Of a stretch of DNA of 64,000 nt, positions 1 to 10,787 are shown in pieces. The translations under genes and the position numbers were made by a program. The notes beneath the pieces are model-generated. The model saw only the letters and a program-made list of their open reading frames with translations. It was not told the origin of the DNA and searched no databases. Positions within the stretch are counted from its first letter, which is position 1; each line of letters starts with the position of its first letter. The stretch is from Ricinus communis (Eukaryota > Streptophyta > Magnoliopsida > Malpighiales > Euphorbiaceae), in the NCBI RefSeq assembly GCF_019578655.1, contig NC_063262.1, positions 12,717,582 through 12,781,581 of the forward strand, given 5' to 3'.

Positions 1-143
1 ACAGTACAGGATCAGAGAGACTAGTTCTAGTACGTCCATCGATTAGTTGGAGTTGGGAGGAGGCAGTTCTTTATTCTTGACGAGGATTGACGAGTAAGAG
101 AAATGATTTATGCAATGTCAAATGTATGCATGTATGTATGTAT
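1..143. other. Left flank of G1, unassigned
   Basis: No gene is seen. The segment ends in a short run of tgtatg/tgcatg repeats directly against the first base of the G1 LTR. Similar tgcatg-rich repeats occur in the G1 leader near 10088-10130, so this flank may itself be part of another retroelement copy. Confidence 0.3.
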
Positions 144-2346
144 TGTGGGCAGCAGTTTCGGGCACGCACCCAAGTGTCTTTAGCGACTAGGGCACTATAA
201 GGCTTTTCAACCTAATCGAGAACCTGCTAACTAGTCACTGAGACTAGCGTGAAGATGGAAGTTGTCATCCGAGTAATCACCGGGACACTTTACTAATGAG
301 TGGCGTTTCTTATATTCCATAAGAAAGCTTACGTCATAAAATCTAGAAATGGATCAGAAAGCCAACTTCCTTATTTGTATATATTAGTCTTAAATTTTAT
401 TATTTAAAAAATTATTCCATATAAACACAAATAGTTCATACACAAGCATACCAAATAACACACATAACTTACCTAGGTCTACCCATTTTATTCAAGCCCA
501 ACCCATACTAGAGTTATTAGTTTAGTTTACTAATTAATTATGTATATCGCGCACTTAGTCTAGCCCAATTACAAATTATGCTTTTGATTTCCAACCTTTA
601 GGCTTAATGGACTACTTATTATGATAAGGCTCGTTCTATGTGAACCTAATTCTAGTAAAGCCCAATCCTAACTAAAACATGCCAAGGACCATTAAGTCTA
701 CTTTAATTTTAGAGTTTAAACCCAATTAATGTTGATTAGCTTATTAGACTATAATATTTATGTTGGGTCCAATTCTAGCCCTAAGTCTGTGTGACCCATT
801 TTAGTTAATAAATCACAAAATACATATTTGATTATACAGTAAGCAAAAAATAATAAAAATAAGATGTAGAAAATAAACCTAACTATTACAACCTAGCCTA
901 CAATTAAAACTGTAAAGAAAAAGTCCTAAGAACCTAATACAATACATAAAATACATCAAAACTCGATAGAAAAGCCAATTTTTGGGGCAAGATGTTATAC
1001 ATCCGATCGATATTAGGCTTAGAGCCAATTGGCTCTACATTGTGCCGATCGGCTCTCGGATTTCCAAGCAGACTTTTTAACTTGTCAATGTATTCCTCGC
1101 ATCCCTAGAGCCGAAAATTTACATGCAAAAAGGGTAAATATCGATTAAATATAAAAGAAATAAAATAAAATGGCAAATAACAGTCGATTTGAGCCAAAAA
1201 CCCTAAAAAACTATACAAACCCTAAAAATATTTAACATACAGTAAACAAAGGCGGTAATTTAATCATACAATTCTAATAAACATATTTAATTATTGAATC
1301 ATAATGAAAATATAAATCTAATTATTAATCCTATATATGTATCTAATCAGATTCGAAACCCTAATTGGCAATATTATCATATTCAAAATTCTAGTATTCT
1401 TCTTATTATTAGATTTCAAAATCCAATAAATTAATAACATGTAAATCCACTAGAAAACCTAATCTAATCATAAAAAAATCAACCCTAATCATGTCTCTAA
1501 GAAAAAAACATAAAAAATTAAAGAAACTGATTTAAGATGATGATGGATGATGATGGATGCATGTTTTAAAGAATCCTCAAGTTGTCACCGTAGTTGATGG
1601 TTCTACGAGTCTCAGGTGATGAAGTTGTAGTTGAATCAAAAACTGGTTGGGAATCTAGTACTGGAGTGTTGTTGAGAAAACTTTTGTCAATTAAGATAAA
1701 TTTTTCCAAAAAGGGTTCTTTCTTGAGTAGCCTTCTTTCTTAGTGACCTAGATCTTCTGCCTAATAATGAACGATGAATTTTCCTCTCAAATTAGCTTCT
1801 GTCTTTTTCTGTCTTTCTCTCTATGTTGATTCTTGTTATCTTTCAGTATTTGTTATTATTCCTTTCGAAACCCTAGATACCTCTTTCCATTTATAGAGAT
1901 AAAGGAAATAATAATCTCTATTATTTTAAAAAATAAGTTGATAAATATCCTGACTTATTTCTTTAAATTTAAATCATTATCATTAAAAATCCATGATTAT
2001 CATCAAAAAAATTTTAAAGAATCTATATCTGGACATAAAATCGTCAAGAAAAAAATAAAATCGATTGGCTTTATGTAGAGCCGATTGGCTCTACACAAAG
2101 GAAGTTCCAAAAGTTGGCAATTAGGTCTTGAATTTGTAAAATCCCTTGTTTTGACCCTAAAAATTTATTTTTCTTGACAATTAGATCCATATTGATTTTA
2201 GAAAAGGTAATTTTAGCTGGTTTAGCCTCAATCCGAATCTCGGATTCACTCGTTTTTCGTCTTCCAAGACCCGAGAAGGCGGTAACTTTCATTATAAGGT
2301 TTTCCATAATTGCCTCGATATCTAAATCCGGAAAGGGGTGCTGACA
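144..2346 (-). repeat. G1 3' LTR (left copy)
   Basis: About 2.2 kb. Read on the minus strand it starts TGTCAGCACC (base 2346 downward) and ends CTGCCCACA at 144, giving TG...CA ends. The block at 144-400 matches 10788-11020 in the right copy, and the start resembles the TGTAGGCACC start of G3. It carries perfect 16-base palindromes AGAGCCAATTGGCTCT at 1021-1036 and AGAGCCGATTGGCTCT at 2077-2092. No LTR ORF looks real; small open frames here are chance. Confidence 0.85.
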
Positions 2347-2936
2347 TGTATGAACTGCAATAACTAAATTCCTTTTGAGTTTTCATCAAAGGGATCACGA
2401 GGGCTTGCAAGGGCAAGTGGACGACCGACAGCATCAAATGTCAGATTGACACTCTGACACTTTAACTATTGACCTTGTGTACCCAGGGGATGGACATCGA
2501 CTTGAATGATGGGATAGGGGATTTGGGAGAGAACCCCGGCTTTTGGTTTTTGCTATTGCTTATACTTTTGACTCTTTTGCCTTTTTGTAGAACTTTTGAG
2601 TTTTCAAGTATATAAAATCCTTCATTTTGGCCTTTAGATCACTTTTATTTTTCTGTATTTCCCTTTATTATTGCATTTATATGAGCTTATAGGCAACAAA
2701 AATTGGAAAAAACCTAAAAATTGATAAAATTGGCCAAATTTCACGCTGGGAGGCCACACAGTTGATCGGCTATGTGCTCAATCTGTTTGGCTCTACACAC
2801 GGCCGATCGGTTGTGCATTCTGTCAATCAGCTCTGCAGTATGGAAATTCTGAATTGGACATTGATTTGAGGTCCATATATACCCATGCGCCTCCTTACTT
2901 CATCATATGCAATTATCATTTTAGAAAGCTAAAAAT
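2347..2936. other. G1 spacer between 3' LTR and antisense ORF
   Basis: Internal G1 sequence without a recognisable frame. The part at 2745-2850 has more copies of the gatcggctc-type half palindrome found in the LTRs. A clear polypurine tract was not identified next to the LTR start. Confidence 0.4.
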
Positions 2937-4198
2937 ATGTCTCAAAAAAGTACCAAAAGCCTGCAAACTCTCTTCAAAACCCTAACAGGTGACGATTGGA
3001 TCAAACTTTGGAAATTCCATCTTTCATCCTTTAAAGTCATGCAGTACACCAAGCTTGATTATGGATTGCTCCATTCTGCAGTCAACTTTTAGTGTCCAAG
3101 GGACCATGTCTTTAGGTTCAATGAATAAGAGTTGTGCCCCATAATTAAAGAATTCTACACCATTCTTAGAGGCCCTATAGATTCTACTCATCCCATTGCC
3201 TTGCCAAAACTCGATGAGCCTTTTCCTAGAAAACTGGTGGAGTTATTCAACGTGCCCCACGCTGAAGTACTTTCCCATTATGTTGGTGAGTACATTACCC
3301 TTAATTCACTGATCTCTTACTGTGAGAAGAAGGAAAAGGGCACACCTTCTTAGTTTTGGATGCTAGGCTTTTCCCTTTATGCCTAATTTCTGTTGATTTC
3401 TCCTTAGAGAGGAGGATATGTCAGAATTATTGGCATTATTGATCAGCTGGAGCATGAAGCAGATCTGATTCCAGTCATCTTGGCTGAAACTATCATTAGG
3501 TCAGACATGTACAAATCCATCAACGGTTTGGTAGCAGCCTCATTCTCTTACAAGTATGCAGATCAAATCGTTTTTACTTTTACTATTTATTTTTTGCCTT
3601 GATCTTTACCTAAATCACCTTTTTAGGTTTTCGACTTAGCTTATTTTCCTCCTTTTTTTTCTTTTTTTCTATTTTTCTATATTTTCTCTTTTTTTTATCT
3701 CTTTTTGCAGATTTGGCTACACAAGAAGCTTCAGATATTAACTATCTTGAGGAATATCGACAAGTATGAGTCGACGTACATGCAAACTTGATCTGTTGTC
3801 ACCCACTAATTGCTGGATTTTCTAGATGAAGGGCGTCCTAGACATACTCATTCGTTGGACTTGCCCTTGGTGGAGAATCAGGCATGTCATACTCATGGTG
3901 TATGGTGACTGTGTACCCTTACTTGGACTATAGGCATCCGCCTTTTATATACCTTAGAGACTTTGCCGTTAGTACGGGCAAAAGCAATGGATCTTGAAAT
4001 TCCCACCTGAATTTCGAAGGTTTTCCATTCATACAGGATTTTTTGGATAAGATCGGGAGACTTTGGCCCCGCCGAGACATAGAGAGGAACCTTAACTCTG
4101 AGGGCGATCTGACCATTGATGACAACTTCAAGCTTGGATTCAACTTCAGATTTTCACTTCTCTTGGATTTGCACAGTTCAAGAGGACTTGAGAACTAG
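2937..4198 (+). pseudogene. Antisense ORF of G1 (DUF7745-like)
   Basis: Plus-strand coding relic, opposite to gag-pol. It starts at the ATG at 2937 (MSQKSTKSLQTLFKTL). Conserved blocks are ELCPIIKEFYTILRGPI (about 3130-3180), PFPRKLVELFNVPHAEVL (about 3220-3275) and, in another frame, IDQLEHEADLIPVILAETII (about 3438-3498). These resemble the DUF7745-type protein that is common in plant genomes next to Tat retrotransposons; its biochemical role is unknown to me. Later blocks (IWLHKKLQIL from about 3710, RLWPRR from about 4060) are broken by stops. Two gaps in the homology, about 3352-3405 and about 3550-3709, end in pyrimidine-rich tracts plus TTAG and TTTGCAG and look like introns. The stop is at 4196-4198. 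It is a decayed copy, not a working gene. Confidence 0.6.
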
Positions 4199-4549
4199 CT
4201 ACTCTATCTAGGGATGCAGATGCAAAGAGAAGAAGAAGACATAAAACATGCTTCTTTTTAGATCTCATTTATTTTACTTAGGAATTTTAGCTTTATTTTT
4301 CTTTTAGTTAGTGTGTAGAATGGTAAACATACATATATATGTTTGATAACAATTCTAAGCAATTTATCCATTTAGTAATAGCCTAGATGGGTACATTTTG
4401 ATTTCTCAAAATATAGCTCCTATCATCAGCAAGTTTTTTCAAGTTTTCTAGTTGATTATTTTCCCTATTTTTATCTTGATTTTTACCTAACTAGCCTTTT
4501 TAGCTTTTCTAATCAGCGAGTTATTTTTCTATTTATTACTTATTTTTAT
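4199..4549. other. G1 spacer between antisense ORF and integrase end
   Basis: AT-rich, no coding signal in either strand. It separates the convergent ends of the antisense ORF and the integrase. Confidence 0.4.
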
Positions 4550-5870
4550 ACATAGTATTTCTTGAGACAATCGAATTTGATTGGTTCAGTGAACTCGTTC
4601 CCCTCCAGGTTTGAGATCTTAGCAGCACCTTTAGGCGGGATCTTCTCTACCACATACGGGCTTCCCAATTTAGGCTGAATTTCCCTCTCGAGTCCAAAGC
4701 AGTAGGTCTTGTGTGCTTCAATACTAGATCACCAGCTCTAATTCATTTTAGCTTCACTTTCTTATTGAGTGCTCTAACTATCCTTTTCTGATACAACTAT
4801 ATATGGTATAAGGCTTTCATCATCAATTAGAGCTAACTGGCGATATCTCTGCTCGACCCATTGATACTCCAGTATTTCAACCTCTAATACAACTCTTAAA
4901 GACTTCAATTCCTACTCCACCAACAAAACTACTTTAGTCCCGTAAACCATAGAGTATGGTGTCTGCCTAGTCGCCGTTCGCTCGATTGTTTGATATTCCC
5001 AAAGTGCAAAGGGTAACTAAAATGACCAGTCCTCATGATTCCATACCATCTTCGAGAGTATTTTCTTTAGGTTCTTGTTGGTTGCTTCTACCACTTTATT
5101 CTCCTAAGGTCTATACGGAGAAGACCTATGATGCTCGATCTTATATTCTGCTAGCATGTCCACCGTCTAACCCATGAACTGCACCACGTTATCCGTCATG
5201 ACATGATGTGGGACCCCGTAGCTGTAGATCAAGTTCCTTTTTATAAATCTGGCCATCTACCTTACCCCTATGATTGTGACCGACTCGGCTTCAACCCGCT
5301 TAGAGAAGTAGTCAATCGTTACAACTATGAACCTGTGACTGTTCAAGGGAGGTTTTATTTCTCCAATGATATCGATCCCCCAAGCTGCAAAGGGCCAAGA
5401 AGACGTTAAGTTTTGCAACTCGGTCGAAAGTATATGACTCAGGTTATTGTACAATTAGCACTCACGACACTTCCTCACTAATACTATACAATCCTTTTCC
5501 ATGGTTAACCAATAATATCCTTGATGCATGATCTTTCAAGTTCATACTATGTCATTCATATGAGGCCCGCATACTCCTTTGTGCATTTTTCCCATACACT
5601 ACTTGAGCTTCTATTTTAGTCACACATCGGAGCTGTACACCCGACACCATCCTTTTATATAGGACTCCCTCATGCTGATGTAATTCCTGGCTTGAATTTA
5701 CAATGTGTATCTTTCCCTGCATTTGCTTTCTCTAAATATTCTCTGTTTTCTATTAACCTCTTCAGATCGTAGAACCATGGCTTCTCTTTCGGTCCCATCT
5801 GAACTTGCATTACCATATCCCCTTAATAATAAGGCGCACCCAATTTCAAGAGCCTAGAAGTGCCCATCCG
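4550..5870 (-). pseudogene. G1 integrase (zinc-binding, core and C-terminal domains)
   Basis: Read on the minus strand from about 5800: a KPWFYDLKRLIENREYLE block (the region that precedes the HHCC domain), then the core with WPFAAWGIDIIGEI and FIVVTIDYFSKRVEAE (5257-5400). This is followed by MARFIKRNLIYSYGVPHHV-TDN and SSPYRPQENKVVEATNKNLKK, and the C-terminal end near 4560 with GSPYVVEKIPPKGAAKISNLEG and a final CLKKY. These are standard Ty3/gypsy integrase signatures: the D and D-35-E surroundings are recognisable (TIDYF, TDN, VEATNKN). In an active copy it would insert cDNA into host DNA. Several stops and frameshifts make it inactive. The upstream junction with RT lacks RNase H. Confidence 0.8.
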
Positions 5871-6640
5871 TTGTTTCAAATTTTACCATTATGTCATCTA
5901 CATACACCTCTACCTCCTTGTGCATTATGTCATGAAACAAGATAGTGGTTGCTCTCTGATAAGTTGCCCTTATGTTCTTTAATCCAAAAGGCATAACCCT
6001 GTAGCAGTGTGTTCCCTATTTGGTGATAAACGATGTCTTTAACTTGTCCACTACTGCTATCATGATCTAACTATACTTGAAGAACCCATCTGTAAAGGAT
6101 TACATCGCATTTGAGGCGGTGCTCTCAACTATTAAATCTACGTGAGGAAGAGAAAAGTCATCCTTAGAGCATGCCTTGTTCAAGTCTTAGTAATCGACTC
6201 ACATCCGGACCTTACCATCCTTTTTTGGGACTGGGACAATACTTGCAACCATTCGGGGTATCCAACCACGTTAAGGAAATTAGCCTTAACCTACTTAGTG
6301 ACCTCTTCTCATATTTTTTCTGCCCATTTTGACCTTAATCTTCTCATCTTTTGTTTGATCGGTTTGATGTGCAGATGAGTTGAAATATGGTGCTCTGCTA
6401 TTTTCCTGTTTTGACTTGGCATGTCGTCATATGACCAAGCAAATACCGTTTTTCTTTCTTCCATTATTTTTTCGAATTCTCTCCTACCCTTAAAAATTAT
6501 ATCATGAGCTATCAAAATGTTCTGTGGATTTGTATCTATGCCTAAATTAAATGAATCAATTTGTAAGGAATTGATGTCAAATATGCACATGTCATGATTA
6601 TCAAAATGCATACTACCATCAGGAAAACATCGCACAAGTA
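5871..6640 (-). pseudogene. G1 reverse transcriptase, 5' part
   Basis: Minus-strand relic. The segment just before RT reads VFAWSYDDMPSQNRKIAEHHI (6309-6480). Then come YPEWLQV, a DYRDLNKACPKDDFPLP-like block in shifted frames (about 6140-6260), PFGLKNIRATYQRATTILFHD (about 5930-5995), and the catalytic box YVDDMMVK encoded at 5881-5904. Directly after this box the homology jumps to the pre-integrase region, so the end of RT and the whole RNase H domain are missing. Stops and frameshifts are present. Confidence 0.78.
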
Positions 6641-6988
6641 ATCAAAATTCTTCATATTATTGATCTTAGAAATGAAAGAAACATCATGCTCATAAATGTT
6701 GGATATTATTACATCATCGTAAAAGACATGAACAATATTATCTTCTATAAGAGTAGCTAGCTCTTCTTGACTAATTTTTCCCAGTAGGGCGGTGAACTCT
6801 TTTAGATTCAGCACCTCTATCTTGGTAGTGAGCTTCTCTCGGACTTTCTTGATACTCAGCTCGACTATCCCATCGATAATTAGGTTCTTGAAGATCTCGA
6901 ATCTTGGTACCTTAATCCCAACTACAATGACAGGTTTAGGCTCGCTAGAGTAAGGGTTGTACTCGTGGAAAAATACGTCTATTAGAGT
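6641..6988 (-). pseudogene. G1 protease-RT linker, degenerate
   Basis: Coding-like minus-strand sequence continuing from the protease toward RT (KIEVLNLKEFTALLGKISQEELATLIEDN, about 6740-6825). Frames are broken. It belongs to pol but matches no catalytic motif. Confidence 0.5.
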
Positions 6989-7785
6989 TTAACCCTTTGA
7001 TTTGCCCTCGTCTTCCTCTTCAAAATAACCTAATCTATGCCTAGACTTTTGACCTTTGAAGTTTGGCAGCTCCATAATACCTTGTTGATTCTTTCCTAGC
7101 CTCATTCTAATTATGAAGTTAATCTTCTTGAATACACTAGCTACTTTAGGATCCATGTAGTCCTGATAGAGAACAGCAACTTGGAATCTAGTGGGGACAT
7201 CCAGCTCCTTGACAGCTACTAAGATGATCGAGACAATCTTACCACATTCAATGTTGATAGTGATGATCTCACCTTCATGAGGGAACTTTACCTTATGATG
7301 CACAATGGAAGGAACTTTCCTAAGGCATGGAACCATGGCCTTCCCAATAATAGTGCAAAAGTTACTAGGATGTCTAGGATAGTGAACTCTACCCAGAATT
7401 CAATAGGACCCATCTTCACCAGTACTATAAATGTTCCTTCCACATTTCTCTTCATTTCATCATAGGCCCTTATAAGCATATCTAATGGTTTTAGGTCTTT
7501 CATAGTCATCCCTAGCTTAGAAAGTATGTGAGAAGGACATACGTTGATGGCTGGCTCATCATCCGCCATCACATATGGAGTTTTCTTCCCTTTGACCTCT
7601 ACTGCTATGTAGAGAGAATTGTTGTGGTCTCTTCCCTTAAGTGGTAGGTCTTCATCCAAGAATGTGATCACTCCAGTGGTCTTGTTAGTTATCATTTTGA
7701 TCATTTCCTCAGAGTTAGTTGCTATGCTAATGCTTATACTAGACAAGGCTTGGATTAGAGCCTTTTTATAATATGATGAGTGCAT
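6989..7785 (-). pseudogene. G1 retropepsin-like aspartic protease
   Basis: Minus-strand reading has LYIAVEVKGKKTPYVMADDEPAINVCP. Here the usual active-site triplet D-(S/T/D)-G is replaced by D-D-E, so the catalytic loop looks damaged. It is followed by LSKLGM, RAYDEMKRNVEGTFIVLV, GPIEFWVEFTILD and the conserved LLGRPWFHALG. A second frame continues VPSIVHHKVKFPHEGEIITI. This order is typical of the retropepsin domain between gag and RT in plant Ty3/gypsy elements. In active copies it cleaves the Gag-Pol polyprotein. Here a frameshift near 7300-7340 splits it. Confidence 0.75.
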
Positions 7786-7827
7786 TAGCAGCTCCTAGAC
7801 ATTGGCTGTCTTTTGCTCTTTCTTCCA

Positions 7828-10053
7828 CTACTCTAATAACCCGATATCCCCGTCTTCAGGTGCTTGCTTATCTTGCTTCAGCTCTTGTACTCCGGCCTCC
7901 TTACCTTTACCTGCTGGCTTAGTTTCCTTATTAGAATAGTTGTCTACCAATATGTCCTTGGCCTTGGTGTTTTGGACTTCACACTCATCCCTAAAGCTAT
8001 ACCAAATGGCGATAGCCATGATTAACTTCTTTTTCCCTTCTTTCCAAACCTCTAGAAGACAAGGCTCACGAGCTGCTTGATTATCATTTGACCCCTAACC
8101 ACTAGGCAAAATATCCTTAATTCAAATGCCGTTCGAATAAGGCCTCGAATATTGAACCTTGAAGTCAAATTTGCTCGAATGCTGCCCTAGCAGGTCTTCA
8201 CATTTATACTGAGGAAGTTGCTCAACTTGCCACTCCCTATAGTCAAACAAGTCCTAAATTTTATGCCTGAGATGGTTGCACTAGTCCATCACATGCCTAA
8301 AAGCCTGGTGATACTCATAATATTGGCCATTCTGAGGCTTAGGACTCTCCTTTGGCAGTAGGGGCTTGAGTTTTCTGTTCCATTTTAGATGACGGAACGC
8401 CATATATAGTGGCGCTCTCAGCTCTATGAAATTTCTTTGTGTGTGGTTTGGTTCTGGTTCTAGCTCGGGTTGGGATATGTTTTCGAAAGAGTTAATGACC
8501 TCATGTTCACTGAAGTTAGAGTTGATTATGGACACATGGTTTGGAGATGGTATGTTACTATAGTTTGGTAAGGGATTTTTAGTGTTGAGTTGGTCAAGAT
8601 CGGTAAGTTTTCTGGCATCAATAAGGTCTTGAATTTCATATTTCTGCCAGACACAGTTGCCTTATGGTGGTTGGGTGCTTGGTGGAATTTGCATTAGGTG
8701 TTGGGTTTATAATCGGGTGTGTTAGGTTTAGGTGGGTTCTTAAGGGTAGTAAGTTGGAGCATACTATTTTGTACTAACCTCTCAAAGATTTTAGAAAGAG
8801 GTTGATTAAAGTTGGAGAACTTCTTAGGTTGTTGCACAACATTCACATCCAGGGTCCTGCTCCCTCCAGGTTGGTAATTCGTCATTCCATCAGTTCTCAC
8901 AGTCTTCCTTTTATCATTTTTTATCTCTTCAACCTATAGCCCATTATCGTACAAATCCATAAAGGTCTTCGGGTTCATTATCTAAAACCTTTCAACCCAT
9001 CCTAAAAGAACAATCCAGAGTACTATACGAACTTGGTCATGTTTAGAGGGCTTGTCCTTAATTAGTCCAACCTTATTTCTCCACCTGGTCAAGAAATCAT
9101 AGAAGGACTCATTTAGCTTTTACTTGGTGGATTTGAGATCCCTAATCGACACTTCTAAATGAGTACTATAATCATATTGCTTGACAAAATAATTACATAA
9201 ATCACATCATTCAGCTTTGGTAGATTTTTCTAGACCATGGTACCAGTATATAGGGGGTCCTTCAAGGGACAATATAAATAGCTTGACAATTTCGATCCTA
9301 CTCAACTGAGTAGTTCTTATAATTGTTACGTATTATTTCATATGAACTTTCAGATCACCAATCCCATTGAACTTGTTCATCTCGGGCATTCTGAACTTCG
9401 TAGGCAGCTTGTCTTCGCCTGTCAAAACTAGCTCTTCAAAATCATAGGTAGGGTCCAAACCTTTTATTTCCAACATGCGTTGCATCTCGTCAAGCCTAAT
9501 GCTCAAGCCATTTACAACTTCATTGGTGGCAAGAGTGGTCTCCCTCTTAGCTGGTCTAGCATAAATTCATTAAATTCTCAAAAATTTCAGGGCACTCCCC
9601 TCCTAGTTGGGTCTTCAACATTGGCATTAGCAGCAGCAACAGTAACCATCCCAACCAAAAGTTATTAGCATTAGCAACAGCAGTAATAGCCATTCTCTCA
9701 GCATTGGCATTAGCAGCGGCAACAGTAACAACAACAATTTTGGTAGCAGCTACAGTTGGGTCAACAGTAGTAGGGGGATTAGCTGGTGCAACGAGAGCAA
9801 CCGATGGGGCTTAATTTGTAGCCATCCTAACAAAAAGTTGTTGAAGCTCTGTTCGAATCACACCCCTCAAATCTTTGATGACAACATTCTTGAGGATCTC
9901 AATATCTTGCTCGTTAGCTCTTTCGTTGGCCATTTCAGATGTAGCTTCAGTAGCTTGGCGCCTTGGTCTTTTAAGATGTTCTAACACGACCCAAATTCTT
10001 GAAGAAATGGGTACTCTTTCCAGCCTTCCACTATCTTGTCTCTTCCAACCCAC
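7828..10053 (-). pseudogene. G1 gag polyprotein
   Basis: Minus-strand relic. The N-terminal part lies at 9811-10053, with a basic stretch and a helix ending LRGVIRTELQQLFV. The retrotransposon gag domain follows around 8950-9480: EDKLPTKFRMPEMNKFNGIGD, then WYHGLE, YDYSTHLEVSIRDLKST and ESFYDFLTRWRNKV. A C-terminal zinc-knuckle-like region at 8281-8340 reads YYEYHQAFRHVMD and continues past a stop to CNHLRHKI. Gag would form the particle that packages element RNA. There are many internal stops and shifts. The same gag family occurs in G3 at 48985-49650, where ordinary sequence drift can be compared. Confidence 0.75.
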
Positions 10054-10787
10054 AAGAGAATCTATATGGCTAAAAAATAAGAGTTAGTATGATGCATGTG
10101 ATGCGTGAGATGCATGATGCACGTGATATGCAGAAAGAAAAAAATAAAAAGGTTAGTGTACATATTAATATACAATTCATCCTTCCAACCTTATTACTCT
10201 CACACACGGTTCATGGAGAGTCTTTCTTTCTAGGATTTGGGTTTGGCCTTGCTATCAATAAGGGATAGTAGGCCTGATGCACATGCCATAAGCTTTTAAA
10301 GCAGATTTAAAACAAACAAGGCAATGTTTCTCAAAATAAGCATAACAGCCTGCATATTTTGGGCCTAGGGTCTGATCCCATATGTTTTGTGCCAAGGCTT
10401 ATAATACTTGAGCTTTAGACACTTATAAGGAGAAATATTTCATATAGTAGGGGATGGGATTCCTATAGCAGATTACTATTATCATTACCATGAGCTAAGT
10501 CTTGCATAAGGATAAAGGCTCCTATAGATAAGAAAAGGTCTTCCTTAACTCGTCTCTCCACTCAAGGGTCCATATGATAAAAGAAATTCACCCATTACTT
10601 ATCAGTGATTGTTAGCCGGTGTTGTAATTCTAGGCTTTGAGTGGAACCAAAGAACCACTAACCAACGCCATTGGGGTTATAGGGACCAAAGTGCACAATG
10701 TGTGAAAATGGTGTAGTGATGTAAGAATAATCTGTTAAATAATAAAATTAAAGACAAAAATACACTATAATCAGCTTTTCTTATCCT
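10054..10787 (-). other. G1 leader between 5' LTR and gag
   Basis: Untranslated internal region. It has a tgcatg/tgatgc-rich short tandem repeat at about 10088-10130. A clear tRNA primer-binding site next to the LTR edge at 10788 was not recognised. Confidence 0.4.
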
